Source of the DNA: Eutypella sp. D-1
Taxonomy: Eukaryota; Ascomycota; Sordariomycetes; Xylariales; Diatrypaceae
Assembly: GCA_023313575.1 (NCBI GenBank)
Contig: JAJTTP010000001.1
Coordinates: 3,906,001 to 3,970,000, forward strand
Direction of reading: 5' to 3'
Length of the DNA stretch: 64,000 nt
Position numbers and translations under genes: made by a program. This document shows, in pieces, positions 12,534 to 23,977 of the stretch. The notes under the pieces were generated by a model that was given only the letters and a program-made list of their open reading frames with translations, did not search any database and had not been told where the DNA came from. Position 1 is the stretch's first letter, and each line of letters opens with the position of its first letter.

Positions 12534-13640
12534 TCAGATGACCTCTGCTCGCTCATAGCCCTCGGGCTTGGAGGCGGGCCGGGGCTGGGTCCTGCTGCCC
12601 TTGTATTCGCTGACGAAGGGGTTGGGATCCTCCTTCTGGTTCAGGTTGCTCAGGGTGTGGTTGACGCCGCGGTGGCAAGCTTCGTCGGCGCGGATGTAGA
12701 GGATGAGGTCCTTCATCGACCGCTTGCCCTCGGGCATCTTCCAGTACTTGATGGCGAGGTCCGGGACTTGGAACTTCGGGTCGGACCACTTGGGCAGGTG
12801 GCCTTCCTCGATCTGCTTGATGCACATCGTGTAGGTGTGGACGGCCTCCTCCTCGAGGTAACCGACGAACCTGTGCGTGATCTTGGGGGAGATGAGGTAG
12901 GTTAGGAAGAGGGCATTGAAGTACACGCCCTGAGCACCGATGAGCATTAACTTCATAAAGAGACCTGTTCATGTCAGTGTGATGCCGCGTAGGTCAGACG
13001 GGGTTGACAAACCTGGCTCGCACATCTTCATGAAAGTGAGAAGATGCATTCTTTCGTTGTAGGACTCTTCAAGCAGTGTCTCGATCCAACCATTGTCTCG
13101 CTTCAGCCGTCGGAGGCTGTGGAGGTGTCTGAGCATGCCGGCGACCATACCGGGCACGCCAGCGATGGACTCTAGAAAGATGAAGCGAATCATCCATTGC
13201 GCCTCAGTGAGCGGCTTAATCGACTCGACGGCTGTGGTTGGGTTTTTCTTGTCGACAGCCTGGTCCTTCCGCATGCCCGTAAAGAAGTCCATGCCCCAGC
13301 GGCAGAACCGCATGAACTTCCAAGCAGCCCGGTCACCAAGCGTCTGTGGCGCCCGGTGAGCGGGGACCACGTCGAGCATCTCTTGTTCCGTGTAGCCATG
13401 ATGAGGCCACGCCGGCAAGGTCTGTCGGATGTGCTCTGTTTCCTTTACGGGGAAGAAGTCTCGCATGTGGGCCACCGGCGTGGTGGAGAAATGTCTTGTA
13501 GATCCATGTTGTTGCACCGCCACCAGAGAGGCGGCACGGAGCCCTGAGCCAGCAAGTCCAGACTGGTGAAGCAGCGGAGCCACAACTCTGGACAGTTGCT
13601 TTGGGGCGCAAAGCTTGGTGTTGACCTTGGTCGATAACAT
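12534..13640 (-). CDS. aox1: Mitochondrial alternative oxidase
   Basis: Cyanide-insensitive ubiquinol oxidase on the matrix face of the inner mitochondrial membrane; it transfers electrons from ubiquinol to oxygen without proton pumping. Two exons, 13640-13013 and 12964-12534, joined in phase 1 over a 48-nt intron (GTTTGT...AACAG), encode 352 aa, the normal length. The N-terminus is a basic, Ser/Leu-rich presequence ending near [19 protein letters not shown]. Diiron-binding motifs are all present: [35 protein letters not shown] and [14 protein letters not shown]. The downstream in-frame ATG at 13640 (MLSTKVN) is chosen over 13727 because it opens the targeting sequence directly and matches Neurospora AOX in layout. 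Two CGG-N7-CGG elements lie upstream (14215-14227 and 14571-14583). One slight oddity is Cys for the usual Val in RADEA(V/C)H. Confidence 0.97.
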
Positions 13641-14214
13641 CGAGATCGAATTGATGTAACGTACGGTGATGGTGTGATGAAAGTATGTTTTCCAGGGTTG
13701 AGTGAGTAGATGACCTAGTACAATCACACTTCAGGTGGGTATTTCTTGGATGACAAAGAAGACTACGAAACTTGCCTCAGGAATCAAAGGGTATTTATTT
13801 CTTTCGGTGCGTCGGAATGCACAGACATACCATACCGGCTTACCTATTGTTGTGTTGCTGGCTTGCAGTACTTACACATTGAATCAACTAAGAGATGACT
13901 ACCCAGTTACTCTAATCGGGGACCACTGTACTGAGGGGGGGCGACGGTCCCATGAATTTGCTCAAATTTCATAGGCCTCGAGCTTTTAATGCTGACGACA
14001 AAGCAGGCTGCTCGCCGAACACAGCGAGCATCGTTTTATTTTCGGGATCTGAATTATACACCGCAAAGACTAGCCTCAGCCGCAAGCGTGAGGATTCGGC
14101 GAGCAAGCGATTGGTCGCCTCATAAGACAACCCACCTAAACGTGTGTCAGCTGAACGTTCAGAAAAAGAAGTTCGGAATTTGTAGGAGCTAAAGGAGCCA
14201 AGCGTTCCTGATGT

Positions 14215-14227
14215 CGGGGGCTCACGG
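14215..14227 (+). promoter_or_regulatory. CGG-N7-CGG motif upstream of aox1
   Basis: Two direct CGG triplets separated by GGGCTCA, about 575 bp upstream of the alternative-oxidase start. In Neurospora the alternative oxidase induction motif, recognised by zinc-cluster factors AOD2/AOD5, is two CGG repeats 7 bp apart. Function here is inferred from that spacing and the gene context only. Confidence 0.4.
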
Positions 14228-14570
14228 GCCTACAGGCGGCGCGAGTCGTACCCGGAAAATTATCTCGGCCTACGTGAGAGAGATCCTTTATGAGTCACAA
14301 AGAGAAAAAATACATAAGAACAAACGAAACTGGATCCTCGTATGCGTAATAGCAAACACCGAGGAGATCTTTGGCTAGCCACGCGTGTAAGTAGGCACGT
14401 ATCCGTTGGCAGGTGGTCTGGGTTCCATGTTATGTGTTGTAACGATGATGGTATTCGCATAACCAACCACCTTGGCGATTACTCAAGTATTAGATAGGGG
14501 GGCTGAAGTACTGAAGCATGTGAAGATTATAATCCCTAGATGGCTCGTTTGCACGGCCGCACGGGTTGCA

Positions 14571-14583
14571 CGGGTATAACCGG
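14571..14583 (+). promoter_or_regulatory. Second CGG-N7-CGG motif upstream of aox1
   Basis: Reads CGGGTATAACCGG, again two CGG triplets 7 bp apart in the same orientation, about 930 bp upstream of the alternative-oxidase start. It lies in a run of ACGGG/CCGGG triplets at 14553-14585. May be fortuitous. Confidence 0.35.
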
Positions 14584-15829
14584 GTCAGGTTTTGTTTCTC
14601 TCAAATCCCGACTTTGCCATCATAAAATTTTCGATATTTTCCATAAGAAGGTGTTTTGGGTCTCACAGCGCTGCGAGATTTTACAGCACGACAGATAAGC
14701 CGACAGTATGGTAAGAGCCGTTAGCTTTCAGTCTAGTCTTAGCTGTCATCGGACTTGGGAGATGCGGCGAGCAGAATCTCCATTTTTACTCTTGGTACTT
14801 AGATAGGTAACAGAGGTTGTTGGTGATGATAGCAGAACATATCGAAATATGATACGTCTTGGAATGGTTCAAATTACGGAGAATTGCCCGCTTGCCCCCT
14901 TGCCGCAAAGAAACACCCCCTTAAAGACAAAAAAAGTCAAAAGGGTTCCATGGTCGGAGTTTAGGAATTGTCCCGCACCGACCCACGAGCACCACATGCC
15001 ATGCACCCGCTCTTGGCACAATCTACTACATACTGTAGGTTGCCCAGATCCAGATACCCTAATAGAGCCTATCAACCTATTAACCTTACCTTGAAACCTT
15101 GGAACTTTCCAGGACGGGAAGCCTGTCAAAGATGCAGCCCAAAGATGAAAGAAAGTATCCAAGCCAGTATCTCGCACTGACCATCTCCAGGGCCATTCTG
15201 CGCCTATTATCCAATCTTGAACAACTCAGGGTATGCAACAGGAGAGCTAGTTATTCAGACCTTGGTGAGATAGAGATATTCAGAGCTTGATAAGATATTG
15301 ATGTTTAAAAGTAAAGGAATAGTTTTTTAACCTCCTATAGTACATGGTAGGCACCTACCTACAATAGGTGTAGGTATGCTTAACTGCCAGAGTGTCAAGT
15401 ACTTGTTAGGTACTTACCTTTCAGAGGCATTCCAGTATGAGTCCAAGTCACAACTTTTGTATCTGTCCCCCCTCCTTGTCTCCGCAAACTTTGGTAGGCG
15501 GGTTGGAACCTTAGACAAGAAAGGTTTGTGCCCAACATTTCTACCACACAAACCTCCCCGCCTTCCTTCAGTAGAGAAAAAAAAATAAAAATAAAAAATA
15601 AAAATAAGATTTCCATTTGATTCTATACCAGCCAGCAGTCAGCCTTCAACTTTCTCCCGTTCTCAACAAGACAAAAGAAAACGAAACGCGATTTCGAGCC
15701 AAACAAATCACACACTCTTTTTTTTCCCCCGCAACACGGTCCGTTGCATAGTGTCAAAATTTTTGAACAAAAAATTCCAAATTTCTTTCGTTTCGGCTGT
15801 TTCTGATCGCAACCCGAATTTATTTCACG

Positions 15830-16908
15830 ATGCCTCCTAGAAAACAGTGGGGTAAGTTATCCAAGTGCGATTTCGGCTTCCATTTCGATCTCGATAGAAC
15901 CTGGGCAACCGATATCCAAAAAACTGCTCTTTCTATACGAACTTGGGGGGCTAACTCAACATTCATTGGATTATAGATGACGAGGAGGAGTCCGACGCCA
16001 GTAGCAGCGCTGATTCCTCACCAGCCGTCGGCGCTGTACCCATCCGCCGGAATAAGTTTGATGATGAGGAGGGCGACGACAGCGATGTACGTTGACAGAC
16101 ACCCTTGACGAGTGAAAACCACGCACACGTCACATCATCACTGCATGCATGCACTGACACATCCTCACCACCGTAGGTCCTAGAATCCTGGGACGCCGCC
16201 GAGGATTCCGAGGTCGAGCGAGAGAAGGCCAAGAAGGCCGCAGAGGCCAAGGCCAAGGCCGACGCCGAGGCCGCCGCCAACAAGAAGTCCAAGGCTCAGC
16301 GCATCGCCGAGATCAAGGCCGAGCGGGCCCGCCAGCTCGCTGAGAGCGACGACGACGAGGAGGAGACCGAGGCCGAGCGCCGTGAGCGTCTGCGCCGCAC
16401 CGAGAAGGACTCCGACCTGAAGCACGCCGAGGACCTGTTCGGCGACGCGGGGCTCAGCGTCGGCGGCCCCAGGGTCGGCCCCGCCGGCGTGCGGAAGACC
16501 ACCACCGCGGGCTCCGCGGTATCCATCGACCCTAAGGACCCGACCAAGACCGTGGACCTGAGCGCGCTGCCGCTGTTCAACCCGCAGACGAAGACGCAGT
16601 TCGAGAACCTGCGCAGCGTCGTCGTGCCCCTCATCGGCACCAACTACCGGAAGCCGCACTACGCGCTGTTCCTGCAGGAGTTCTCCAAGCAGCTGGCCAA
16701 GGACCTGCCGAGCGACCAGATCAAGAAGATCGCCAGCACCCTGACCGCCCTCGGCAACGAGAAGATGCGCGAGGAGAAGGCCGCCGAGAAGGGCGGCAAG
16801 AAGACCAAGGCACAGAAGACGAAGGCCTCTCTCGTCACCGGCCCCGCTAAGAACGACACCAACGCCTACGACGACAACGACGACTTCGGCGAGGACGACT
16901 TTATGTGA
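15830..16908 (+). CDS. HCR1: Eukaryotic translation initiation factor 3 subunit J (Hcr1)
   Basis: Loosely bound eIF3 subunit that helps eIF3 and mRNA binding on the 40S and also acts in 20S pre-rRNA maturation and ribosome recycling; cytoplasmic. Three exons, 15830-15851 (22 nt), 15977-16086 and 16177-16908, encode 287 aa. The first exon gives MPPRKQW, joined in phase 1 to an acidic stretch. SWD at residues 48-50 (in VLESWDAAEDSE) is a family hallmark, followed by a Lys/Ala/Glu-rich coiled coil (about 55-105), the LKHAEDLFG motif, the compact C-terminal domain (PLFNPQTKTQFENL, KPHYALFLQEF) and the acidic end NDDFGEDDFM. Codon bias is very strongly G/C-ending, as expected for a highly expressed gene. 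It converges on the MDM31/32 gene 1.7 kb downstream. Confidence 0.95.
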
Positions 16909-18006
16909 GCGGGGCCGACCCATCGGAGAAGGGACGAGGTGCCGCGGAGTGGAAGGGAAGTATCAGTCGAGGCGCAACCTACCCCCATGAATCCCCCTTG
17001 CATGGCTCCCGCCACGACGACGCCTTATATACGAAACCGCTCCGGCTTCGAGGAACCCCGACTACACAGCTCACACACGCACTCCCCAACGAAGCCCACT
17101 GGAGCCGGTACCCGGTACAATTCATGGCAGGAGATTGGGCTACTCACTTGGCACGCTGCCCATGCCGACCCCGTCTGCCATGCATCCTGTGCCCGTCAAG
17201 GCCGGGGACAGGGGCACGGGCGGGGACGAGGGCGGGGGCGGGGGCGGTTGCACGTTATGTAATGTATGATGTATGGTATAATTATGATGTGACGATGACG
17301 ATGACGGCGGATGGAAGGACGGGTATATTGTACGAGAGCGAGAGCCAAGCAAGCGTGGCTTGCCGCACCCGCTACTACAACAGGAACCAGGAGGATACTG
17401 CCTACGAGGAAACATCCCAATCCAACTATCTACACGACAGGCTGGCTGCGACTGTTTCGTCGCAGGGGAGAATAAGAGCGGGGGCCGGGTGTTCCGTTTC
17501 AAGAGGGCGATATATCGTGTCGGCAAGCGAAATTGATTAAGGACGGATAGATGTAGATAGGGGGGAAAGAAAGAAGGAAAGAAAAGATATAGAGACGAAG
17601 AAGTAAAGAAAAGGACGTTTCTGATAGATCCCCCATTCCCCCCCTTATCTCGCCCGCCGTGCTGGCTCTCCTCTCCTCTCCTCTCTTCTCCATGACGGGA
17701 CATCGCCTTTGAGTTCTCCGGGTCTGCAAACTACATAGATTTATCATCCACTCACCCACCCCTTTCCATGCAGCACGGCGATATGTACCGGCCGTCCCTG
17801 TTCACAAGACGTAGTAGCACACAAAGTTAACCAGAGTAATTCGTCAAAAAGACGACGATGAATCGTATTTTATTTATTTATTTCATGTTCCGCTGAGTCA
17901 TCCGGGCTTCCTTTTTTTATCTTGCCCGCATAAGGGTACCTAGATATATAAGAGGGGTATTTCTTTTTTTCTTCTTCTCTCCAACAGAACAAATCCGGCC
18001 GAAACC

Positions 18007-18038
<32 letters not shown>

Positions 18039-18592
18039 CAGAGCCATGTATCCATATGTTGTTTTATGTACGTATATATGTACGCAGCCCACACAGGATT
18101 TGACCCGAGAAACCTAGGTATATGTACTGATTCGTATAATTAATATGCGCCGAACGCCCGCCGACCGACCGACCGAACCGAACCGAGAGAAACTGTCAAC
18201 CGCCCGCACCGACGGAAGGCTGGCCGTTATCCCCCTTCTGCCACCCAGTCTCCAATCCCCAGTCCCCAGTCCCCCAGACATAATATGGTATGAGATGCGT
18301 GGTCCTTTTCTTTCGTAACGGCGTGATGTAAGGCATAATGATATAACTCCAACCCACACGCCAACCCGCCACCCCCGGTTCCTGAACCGTCCCCGCCACC
18401 CCGTGTTTTATGTCTAGTAATAATGTACATCGGCACCGCGGGAGAGGAATGTGGTGGTCGTCTCTCCCGGGTGCGTTTCGTTTGTTGTTGTTGTTGTTGT
18501 ATTTCGGGTTCCCAAATCTACCCCTCCTGCACCTCGGGTCGCTCGTCGAAGCTTTAGTCAGCAGGAGAGGGCGAAAGGGAAGAGGGGCCAGC
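16909..18592. other. Convergent intergenic region with A30 tract
   Basis: 3' flank of eIF3j and of the Mdm31/32 gene. Open frames over 16905-17540 (+) and 17140-17703 (-) are carried by GC-rich, low-complexity sequence and are not supported. Holds the A30 run at 18008-18037 and TTG repeats at 18481-18500. Confidence 0.6.
18008..18037. repeat. Poly-A homopolymer (30 nt)
   Basis: Thirty consecutive A on the + strand, about 550 bp past the Mdm31/32 stop codon (T-tract in the sense of that gene). No open frame or target-site duplication was noticed that would mark a retrocopy. Confidence 0.9.
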
Positions 18593-21092
18593 TCAGATCA
18601 CGTTTCCGGCCATGCCCATGAAGAGGGCGTGGACGGCGAGGCTGAGGGTCCAGAAGCCGACCTTGCGGAGGCGGCGGACGCGACTCTGTTGGTTCTCGAC
18701 GTCGCGGGCGAACGCGTCGTAGACCTCGGCGGAAGCATCATCCATGAGGCCGGAGTCCCAGGTAGACCAGGCGCCGTCGAAGTCGCTCGCCCGCTTTACG
18801 ATCCGGCAATTGATCGGGATGTACGTTCGCTTCGCGTTGATGTACGCCACGATCGGTCGCACCAGTGCCTGGTTCACATACGACAGGTCCGACGTGAACA
18901 CCGGCACCGTTGCCTTCACGTCGTTCAGGTGGATCCGCAGGTCCATCACTAGGTACCGCGGCGGCTTGCCGTCCTCTGCCGCTAGCTCGGTGTGATCAGA
19001 GGAAGCGTGGTCGTCGGGCTCTTCGAGGGATGAGGAGGTTGATGAGGTAGGTGGAGAGGGCCCGTTGTGCACCGGCCCAGGTGCTGTAATGGTTTGTTCG
19101 GGTTCCATCGGAACAGTAGGTAAAGTGTCCTCTCTGAAGAATTCGGCTTTCAGTGAGTGAAGTTGAGTATTCAATTGGTCAAAGATAGTATCGTCTTCGG
19201 CGCGGGGCTTGTTGCTCTCTAGAATGCGTATATAACGATTCGATGTTACCGCTTCTTCGAGCCGGTCGTAGAAGTCAGACATGACTTTCGTGATGCTCTC
19301 GTCGTCATCGGCCGGAAACCTTATATCGGCAATAACATCGACATTGCCCTCATAGATCCAGCCGAAGGGTCCTTCGACACCCCTATTCAAGTGATCTATC
19401 TTCAAGCCGTCTATCCTTATCCGGCTGAACTTCTTCCAGGCATCTGCAGGGCCTAGGGGGTCCAGGCCTCCTTGTGCGTGGCCGGTAGTCGTACCGTGGA
19501 CCTGCCGGGGATGTATCGTGAACAACGATCCGTCATAGGATCCCGAGACGTGGTGGGCAGCTAGGAAGTCGTAGAATAGGAATTGTTTCCGAAGCTGCGG
19601 TAACTCGCATGAGTATATGCTGACAGAGAAAGGTCGGAACCCCCGGGGCTGATGTACGGTCACCAATAGGTCCTCCATTCTGAAGGAGTCGATCTCGAAG
19701 TCTCCGGGTTGGTGCTCGTGCCGGTATGATAGGGGGTCAACTTTCTCGTCAGACCACTGGACTGATGTCCGGTCCACAACCCCCCTAACACCTTTGATCT
19801 CGACATCTTTCAGCAAACCCTTCCCATTCCACCACTTCACAAAGGATAGAGTCACGTTCACGGTGTCGAGAGTAATATCGAATTGGGTGTAATTCCCATC
19901 ATCCACCTCGTTGGCTTGGCTTGCATGGTCCGAGTCCCGCTTGGCAGCTACGACGGCGGCGGCATCGATCGAAGATCCCTTGCTGACGGATGATTTGGTC
20001 TGGCCGGGCCTTCGGGAGACGAATACATTCCTGAAGGAGATGACACCATTTTTCCATCTCGGGACTATGGCGGACTCGAAGAACACAGTCAGCCCGGCAG
20101 ATTCGGTCAAGTAGTCGCCGACCCACTTCGCAAGCGTTTCTATGGAGATATGATCAGACCTAGTTCGGCAAGACGCGGATGCGCGGGCGAAACTTACCTT
20201 GGGCGAACACGGTATTGATGCAGAGGATGATTAGAGAAAAGAAGGTAGTAGTCCCCACCAACACCCACACGAGGTGACCGAATAAGAACCACGAGACAAA
20301 AGCCCCCCATTCGTCCGCATTCCAAGGTCTCATGCTCCTGATAGAGAACCACTTGAAGCGAACTCTCAGGCGCTGCCAGAAACCATTTGCGGCAGCTAAA
20401 AACTCCTCCTTGGTCGGCCGATGCGGTAAATGCGGCAAGTGCGGTATGGAAGGGAGGTGGAAATATTTCGACACGGAGGCAGGCTCCGGATGTTCCTCCC
20501 CGGGCTTCGGTTTAAGCGTCTCACTGGGCGGCGCCGAGGTGGGGTCTCGGGACAGCTGAGAACTATCGGCCTTTTTCTTAGACGCAGAGGCCAGCTTCCC
20601 GGCCTCATCACTCGTCTTGGAAGACTTAGTCCTCCGGGGATTGCGAAATGTGCGGGCACGGCCCCGGACTGTGCGGGCCGTGTGGACGTTCCTCTGCCAT
20701 GCCTGTCTTGCGAGCTTGCTGATATTGGCCGACTGGGCGGTGGTGCCTGCTATCGCAGAATCTGCACAGGTCGCCACCACGGTGGTAGTCGCGGGAGATG
20801 TCGGGGTGAAGCCGACAAGCAACAACCCGCCCGAGGCGAAGCTCCGGCGAACATTGTTGTTGTAAGCCCTCGGCGCTCGCGGGGCGGACCATAAAGAGAA
20901 TTTCGAGGGTCGGGGAGGAGGGCTGGAGGCCGTGGAAAATGGCGAGGACGAATTCAGTCCAGGACGGTATACTGGACCACGTCTTAAGGATATGCCCGAA
21001 GCGAAAGAGTTGATCTGCTCATAAAGCGATCGCCAGGCATGACGGCCACGCCCTAGGGCGATCGACGTAGCTCTTGGAGGTGCCGCAGACAT
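18593..21092 (-). CDS. MDM31: Mitochondrial inner-membrane protein, Mdm31/Mdm32 family
   Basis: Inner-membrane protein needed for mitochondrial distribution, morphology and mtDNA stability in yeast. Two exons, 21092-20198 and 20139-18593, joined in phase 1 over a 58-nt intron (GTAAGT...CATAG), encode 813 aa. The first about 220 residues are basic and Ser/Pro-rich, consistent with a long presequence. A hydrophobic region lies at about 262-296 (starts WGAFVSWFLFGHLVWVL), ahead of the conserved intermembrane-space domain with ETLAKWVGDYLT, VPRWKNGVISFRNVFVSRR, YTQFDITLDTVNVTLSFVKW and GPFGWIYEGNVDVIADIRFP. A second hydrophobic segment closes the protein (about 792-813). At 813 aa it exceeds yeast Mdm31 and Mdm32 (roughly 580 and 620 aa), mostly at the N-terminus, so the start could lie downstream. 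Which paralogue it represents cannot be decided here. Divergent from the PNO1 gene. Confidence 0.9.
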
Positions 21093-22084
21093 TGCAAGAG
21101 ATTCATTGTGTCATGACTTACAAGGAAAGCAAAACACACATAACAACCGGAAACCCCCCACTGCAAGCTAAGTACAGTACAATAAGCTCGAAAAGTTTTT
21201 TAACAGATGAGTTATCCAAGATTTGGGTTATACGCGGGACTAATCGCACTGACGCATCGTGTTCGCGAAAATAGTACGAGGATGCAATGCAGCTTTATCG
21301 GGCAAGGGATCATGAGAGGGGGAGGCGGGCCCGGACTTAAGGTGGTGGTGATTTCTTCTTTTTTTTCTTTTAAGTTCTGCTGCATGAAAGCATCTGGGCC
21401 AAGTATTGGACTGCACTACCTAACTACTACATCAACTAAACCACATACGTACACACCTTAACCTACTTAGGTACCTAGGAGGATAGTCTGATAGGTGGAA
21501 AGCGTAAAACAGCTTTAAAAAGGCAAGTGGGTAGGGCTGCGATAATAATACACAGGAAAATAACTAGAAGGAAAATAGAAAAATATCGTCATTGACACAC
21601 CATAATAACCTAACGCATACTAGCCTTATTGGGGTCAGACAGGCAGACGGGGCCATTTCGATAAACGCCGATGGTCCAGATGTCCCCTCCCCTCCCCCCA
21701 CCTGCCATCAACCTGGAACGCTAACCTTGGAAAGTCTTTTAATCGCCGCTAAAATTCGTTATCAATTCCTTATCGTTTATCGGGGACCCTCGGGACCCTC
21801 TAAAACTGACAAAAGACGAGACAGGAAGCCCACCACCTGGGCACTACCTACTGACTGCCCTCTAAATTTTTAGTTATCGATTGCTATTGCATACCCCCAA
21901 GTAGAAATAAATCTACGATAACGGCCTACGACAGCGACTTACGACATTCCCCTCCCTCGAGACAATACATTATACCCCCCTATTGAATCACCGATTCCCC
22001 AACAAGAGAGCATTGCCAACGATAACATCTCGAGGAAGAGAGCCAACCCCTACCACCACTACCACCACCACCACCAACAACATC
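21093..22084. other. Divergent promoter region between the MDM31-like gene and PNO1
   Basis: About 1 kb between two divergent starts, with a TTTTCTTTT-rich patch near 21356-21375 and one palindromic ACTTAGGTACCTAGG at 21466-21480. Frames at 21207-21461 and 21592-21873 have no motif. The last 60 bp form a CCA-rich leader of PNO1. Confidence 0.6.
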
Positions 22085-23317
22085 ATGCCCGCACCCACAG
22101 CGCCGCTCAAGCCCGCCGCCGCCGCCGCCGCCGTAACCGACGAGACGAACAGCGCCGCCCAACCCCCCCAGGCCGACGAAGAAGGCGATGTGGGTTTCGC
22201 GCTCGAGGGGATGGACACCCTGCCGACGGACGCCACGAGCATTCTGCAACCACTAGCAGCGCCGCGCGCCGCGGCGGCGGACTCGGGCGCAGACGCAGAC
22301 GCCAACATGGACATAGACGAGGAATCGAAGCCGCGGTTCGGGCCGGTAGCTGGGGGCGGGGACTCAACGACGACGACGCACGTGCAGACGCGCAAGGTGC
22401 CGATCCCGCCGCACCGCATGACGCCGCTCAAGTCGGCCTGGCCCAAGATCTACACCCCGCTCATCGAGCACCTCAAGCTGCAGGTCCGCATGAACCCCAA
22501 GCAGAAGCGCGTCGAGCTGCGCACCTCCCGCCACACCACCGACGACGGCGCCATACAGAAGGGCGAGGACGTGAGTAAACTGCCATGCTGTGGTGGAGTG
22601 GAAAGATAAGATAAAAAGATCGCTAACTTAACTCCCAACCTCGCCTTCCAGTTCGTGCGCGCCTTTGCCCTAGGCTTCGACGTCGACGACGCCGTCGCCC
22701 TGCTCCGCCTCGACGACCTGTACATCGAGACCTTCGAGGTCAAGGATGTCAAGACCCTCAGCGGCGACCACCTGGCCCGCGCCATTGGCCGCATCGCCGG
22801 CAAGGACGGTAAGATTAACACCCCCCCCCCCCCTCCTCCTTCCCCCCTTTCCTTAGCTGGCGGGTCCCCAGCCAAGCTCAGCAAAGCGCCATAGTGTATG
22901 GTGTTCATGCGTGAATGAGGAGACACGGGAACTGACTTTCGGTGTGCGCGCGTGTTCTACAGGCAAGACGAAATTTGCGATCGAAAATGCGTCGCGGACG
23001 CGGGTGGTGCTTGCCGACAGCAAGATCCACATTCTGGGAGGTAAGGCCAAAATAAAAAGGGGGGGGGGGATGGGGAACGACCGACCCCCCTCCCCCCTCC
23101 AGAAAAAAAAACTCTTTCCCCTCTTTCAAACCAGCACTACTAGATATAGAAGAGTAAAGAGACGCATGCTAACTCTGTCGGCGTCTGTCTTCCCAAAGGG
23201 TTCCAAAACATACACATGGCCCGCGAGTCCATCGTCAGCCTGATCCTGGGCAAGCCGCCCGGCAAGGTCTACAACAACTTGCGCACGGTCTCCGCGCGGA
23301 TGAAGGAGAGGTTCTAA
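22085..23317 (+). CDS. PNO1: 40S ribosome assembly factor Pno1/Dim2 (KH domain)
   Basis: Essential nucleolar/cytoplasmic RNA-binding protein of late pre-40S particles; it partners Nob1 at the 3' end of 18S rRNA and recruits the dimethylase Dim1. Four exons, 22085-22570, 22652-22808, 22963-23040 and 23199-23317, with GTGAGT, GTAAGA and GTAAGG donors, encode 279 aa. The N-terminal about 110 residues are Ala/acidic low-complexity. The conserved core runs from [20 protein letters not shown] through [38 protein letters not shown] and the KH region ([27 protein letters not shown]) to [19 protein letters not shown] at the C-terminus. The start codon at 22085 is the first in-frame ATG. It faces the Rad60-like gene tail to tail, 660 bp away. 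Confidence 0.97.
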
Positions 23318-23977
23318 GTCTCTAGTCCGTCCGTCCGTCCGTCCGGGCAGGTTTTATCTATCCGGTGGTAAGGGAAAAGAAAGAAAGGAGTTCCAGGAGT
23401 TTTTTTCAATCATGCCAGGGAGTTAATCAATATCTTTTTTTTTTTTCATTCCATTTATTTGCGTTTCTTCCGTTGTTCCTTCAATGGATAGAGAGAAGTG
23501 AGGAGGGGGGCTGCTTCTCTTCAATGACTATATGGATTTATGAACTAGAAAACGCCCGGAGAGGGAGGAGAAGGAAGGGGGGGGGGTATCATGACGTTGA
23601 AACAAGCCAGCTAGCCAGCTATATATGACCGAACGGACGGTTGGACGATGAACGATAATGTCGTGTGTGTATGCATCGATTCGTCCCGTCCATTTATCAC
23701 AATCAAAAAAGAAGAAACAAAACAAAATCAAGTATAAGAGAAAACCGAGCGCTCCTCTTGTAGCCACTGTCCCATGCCCCATACTCCCTTGCCTTCTTGT
23801 CCTTCCGTCCGTACGAAAAAGCTGCTCCCCTGTTCCTTTGGCGCAAAAAAAAAACCAGAAAAAAAGAAAACAGAAATGAAAGAAGGACGTGCTTTTCATC
23901 CATCCGTGAACATATAAACCAAAGGTGCCACAATTCCAACTCCCGGCATCCACCGCCACCGCCGCCACAACCACCGC
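23318..23977. other. Convergent 3' region, PNO1 / Rad60-like gene
   Basis: 660 bp holding both 3'UTRs. GTCC tandem repeats sit just past the PNO1 stop (about 23325-23344), followed by a T-rich tract near 23434-23450. Frames across 23528-23981 are low-complexity. Confidence 0.6.

Larger units (their letters stand above)
13641..15829. other. Divergent upstream region of aox1 and the eIF3j gene
   Basis: About 2.2 kb between two divergent starts. It contains two CGG-N7-CGG motifs, a small group of ACCTAC palindromes at 15345-15420 and the pyrimidine-rich leader of the eIF3j gene (15640-15829). Frames at 13735-14192 and 14849-15290 look non-coding. Confidence 0.6.

Noticed and set aside
16180..16923. 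247-codon minus-strand frame opposite eIF3j
   Set aside because: Shadow of a GC-rich, charged coding exon; Leu/Val/Gly-rich translation is typical of the antisense of Lys/Glu-rich codons.
16905..17703. Open frames of up to 211 codons past the eIF3j stop, on both strands
   Set aside because: They read GC-rich low-complexity 3' sequence (for example GGGCGG repeats near 17215-17248) and contain no recognisable motif.
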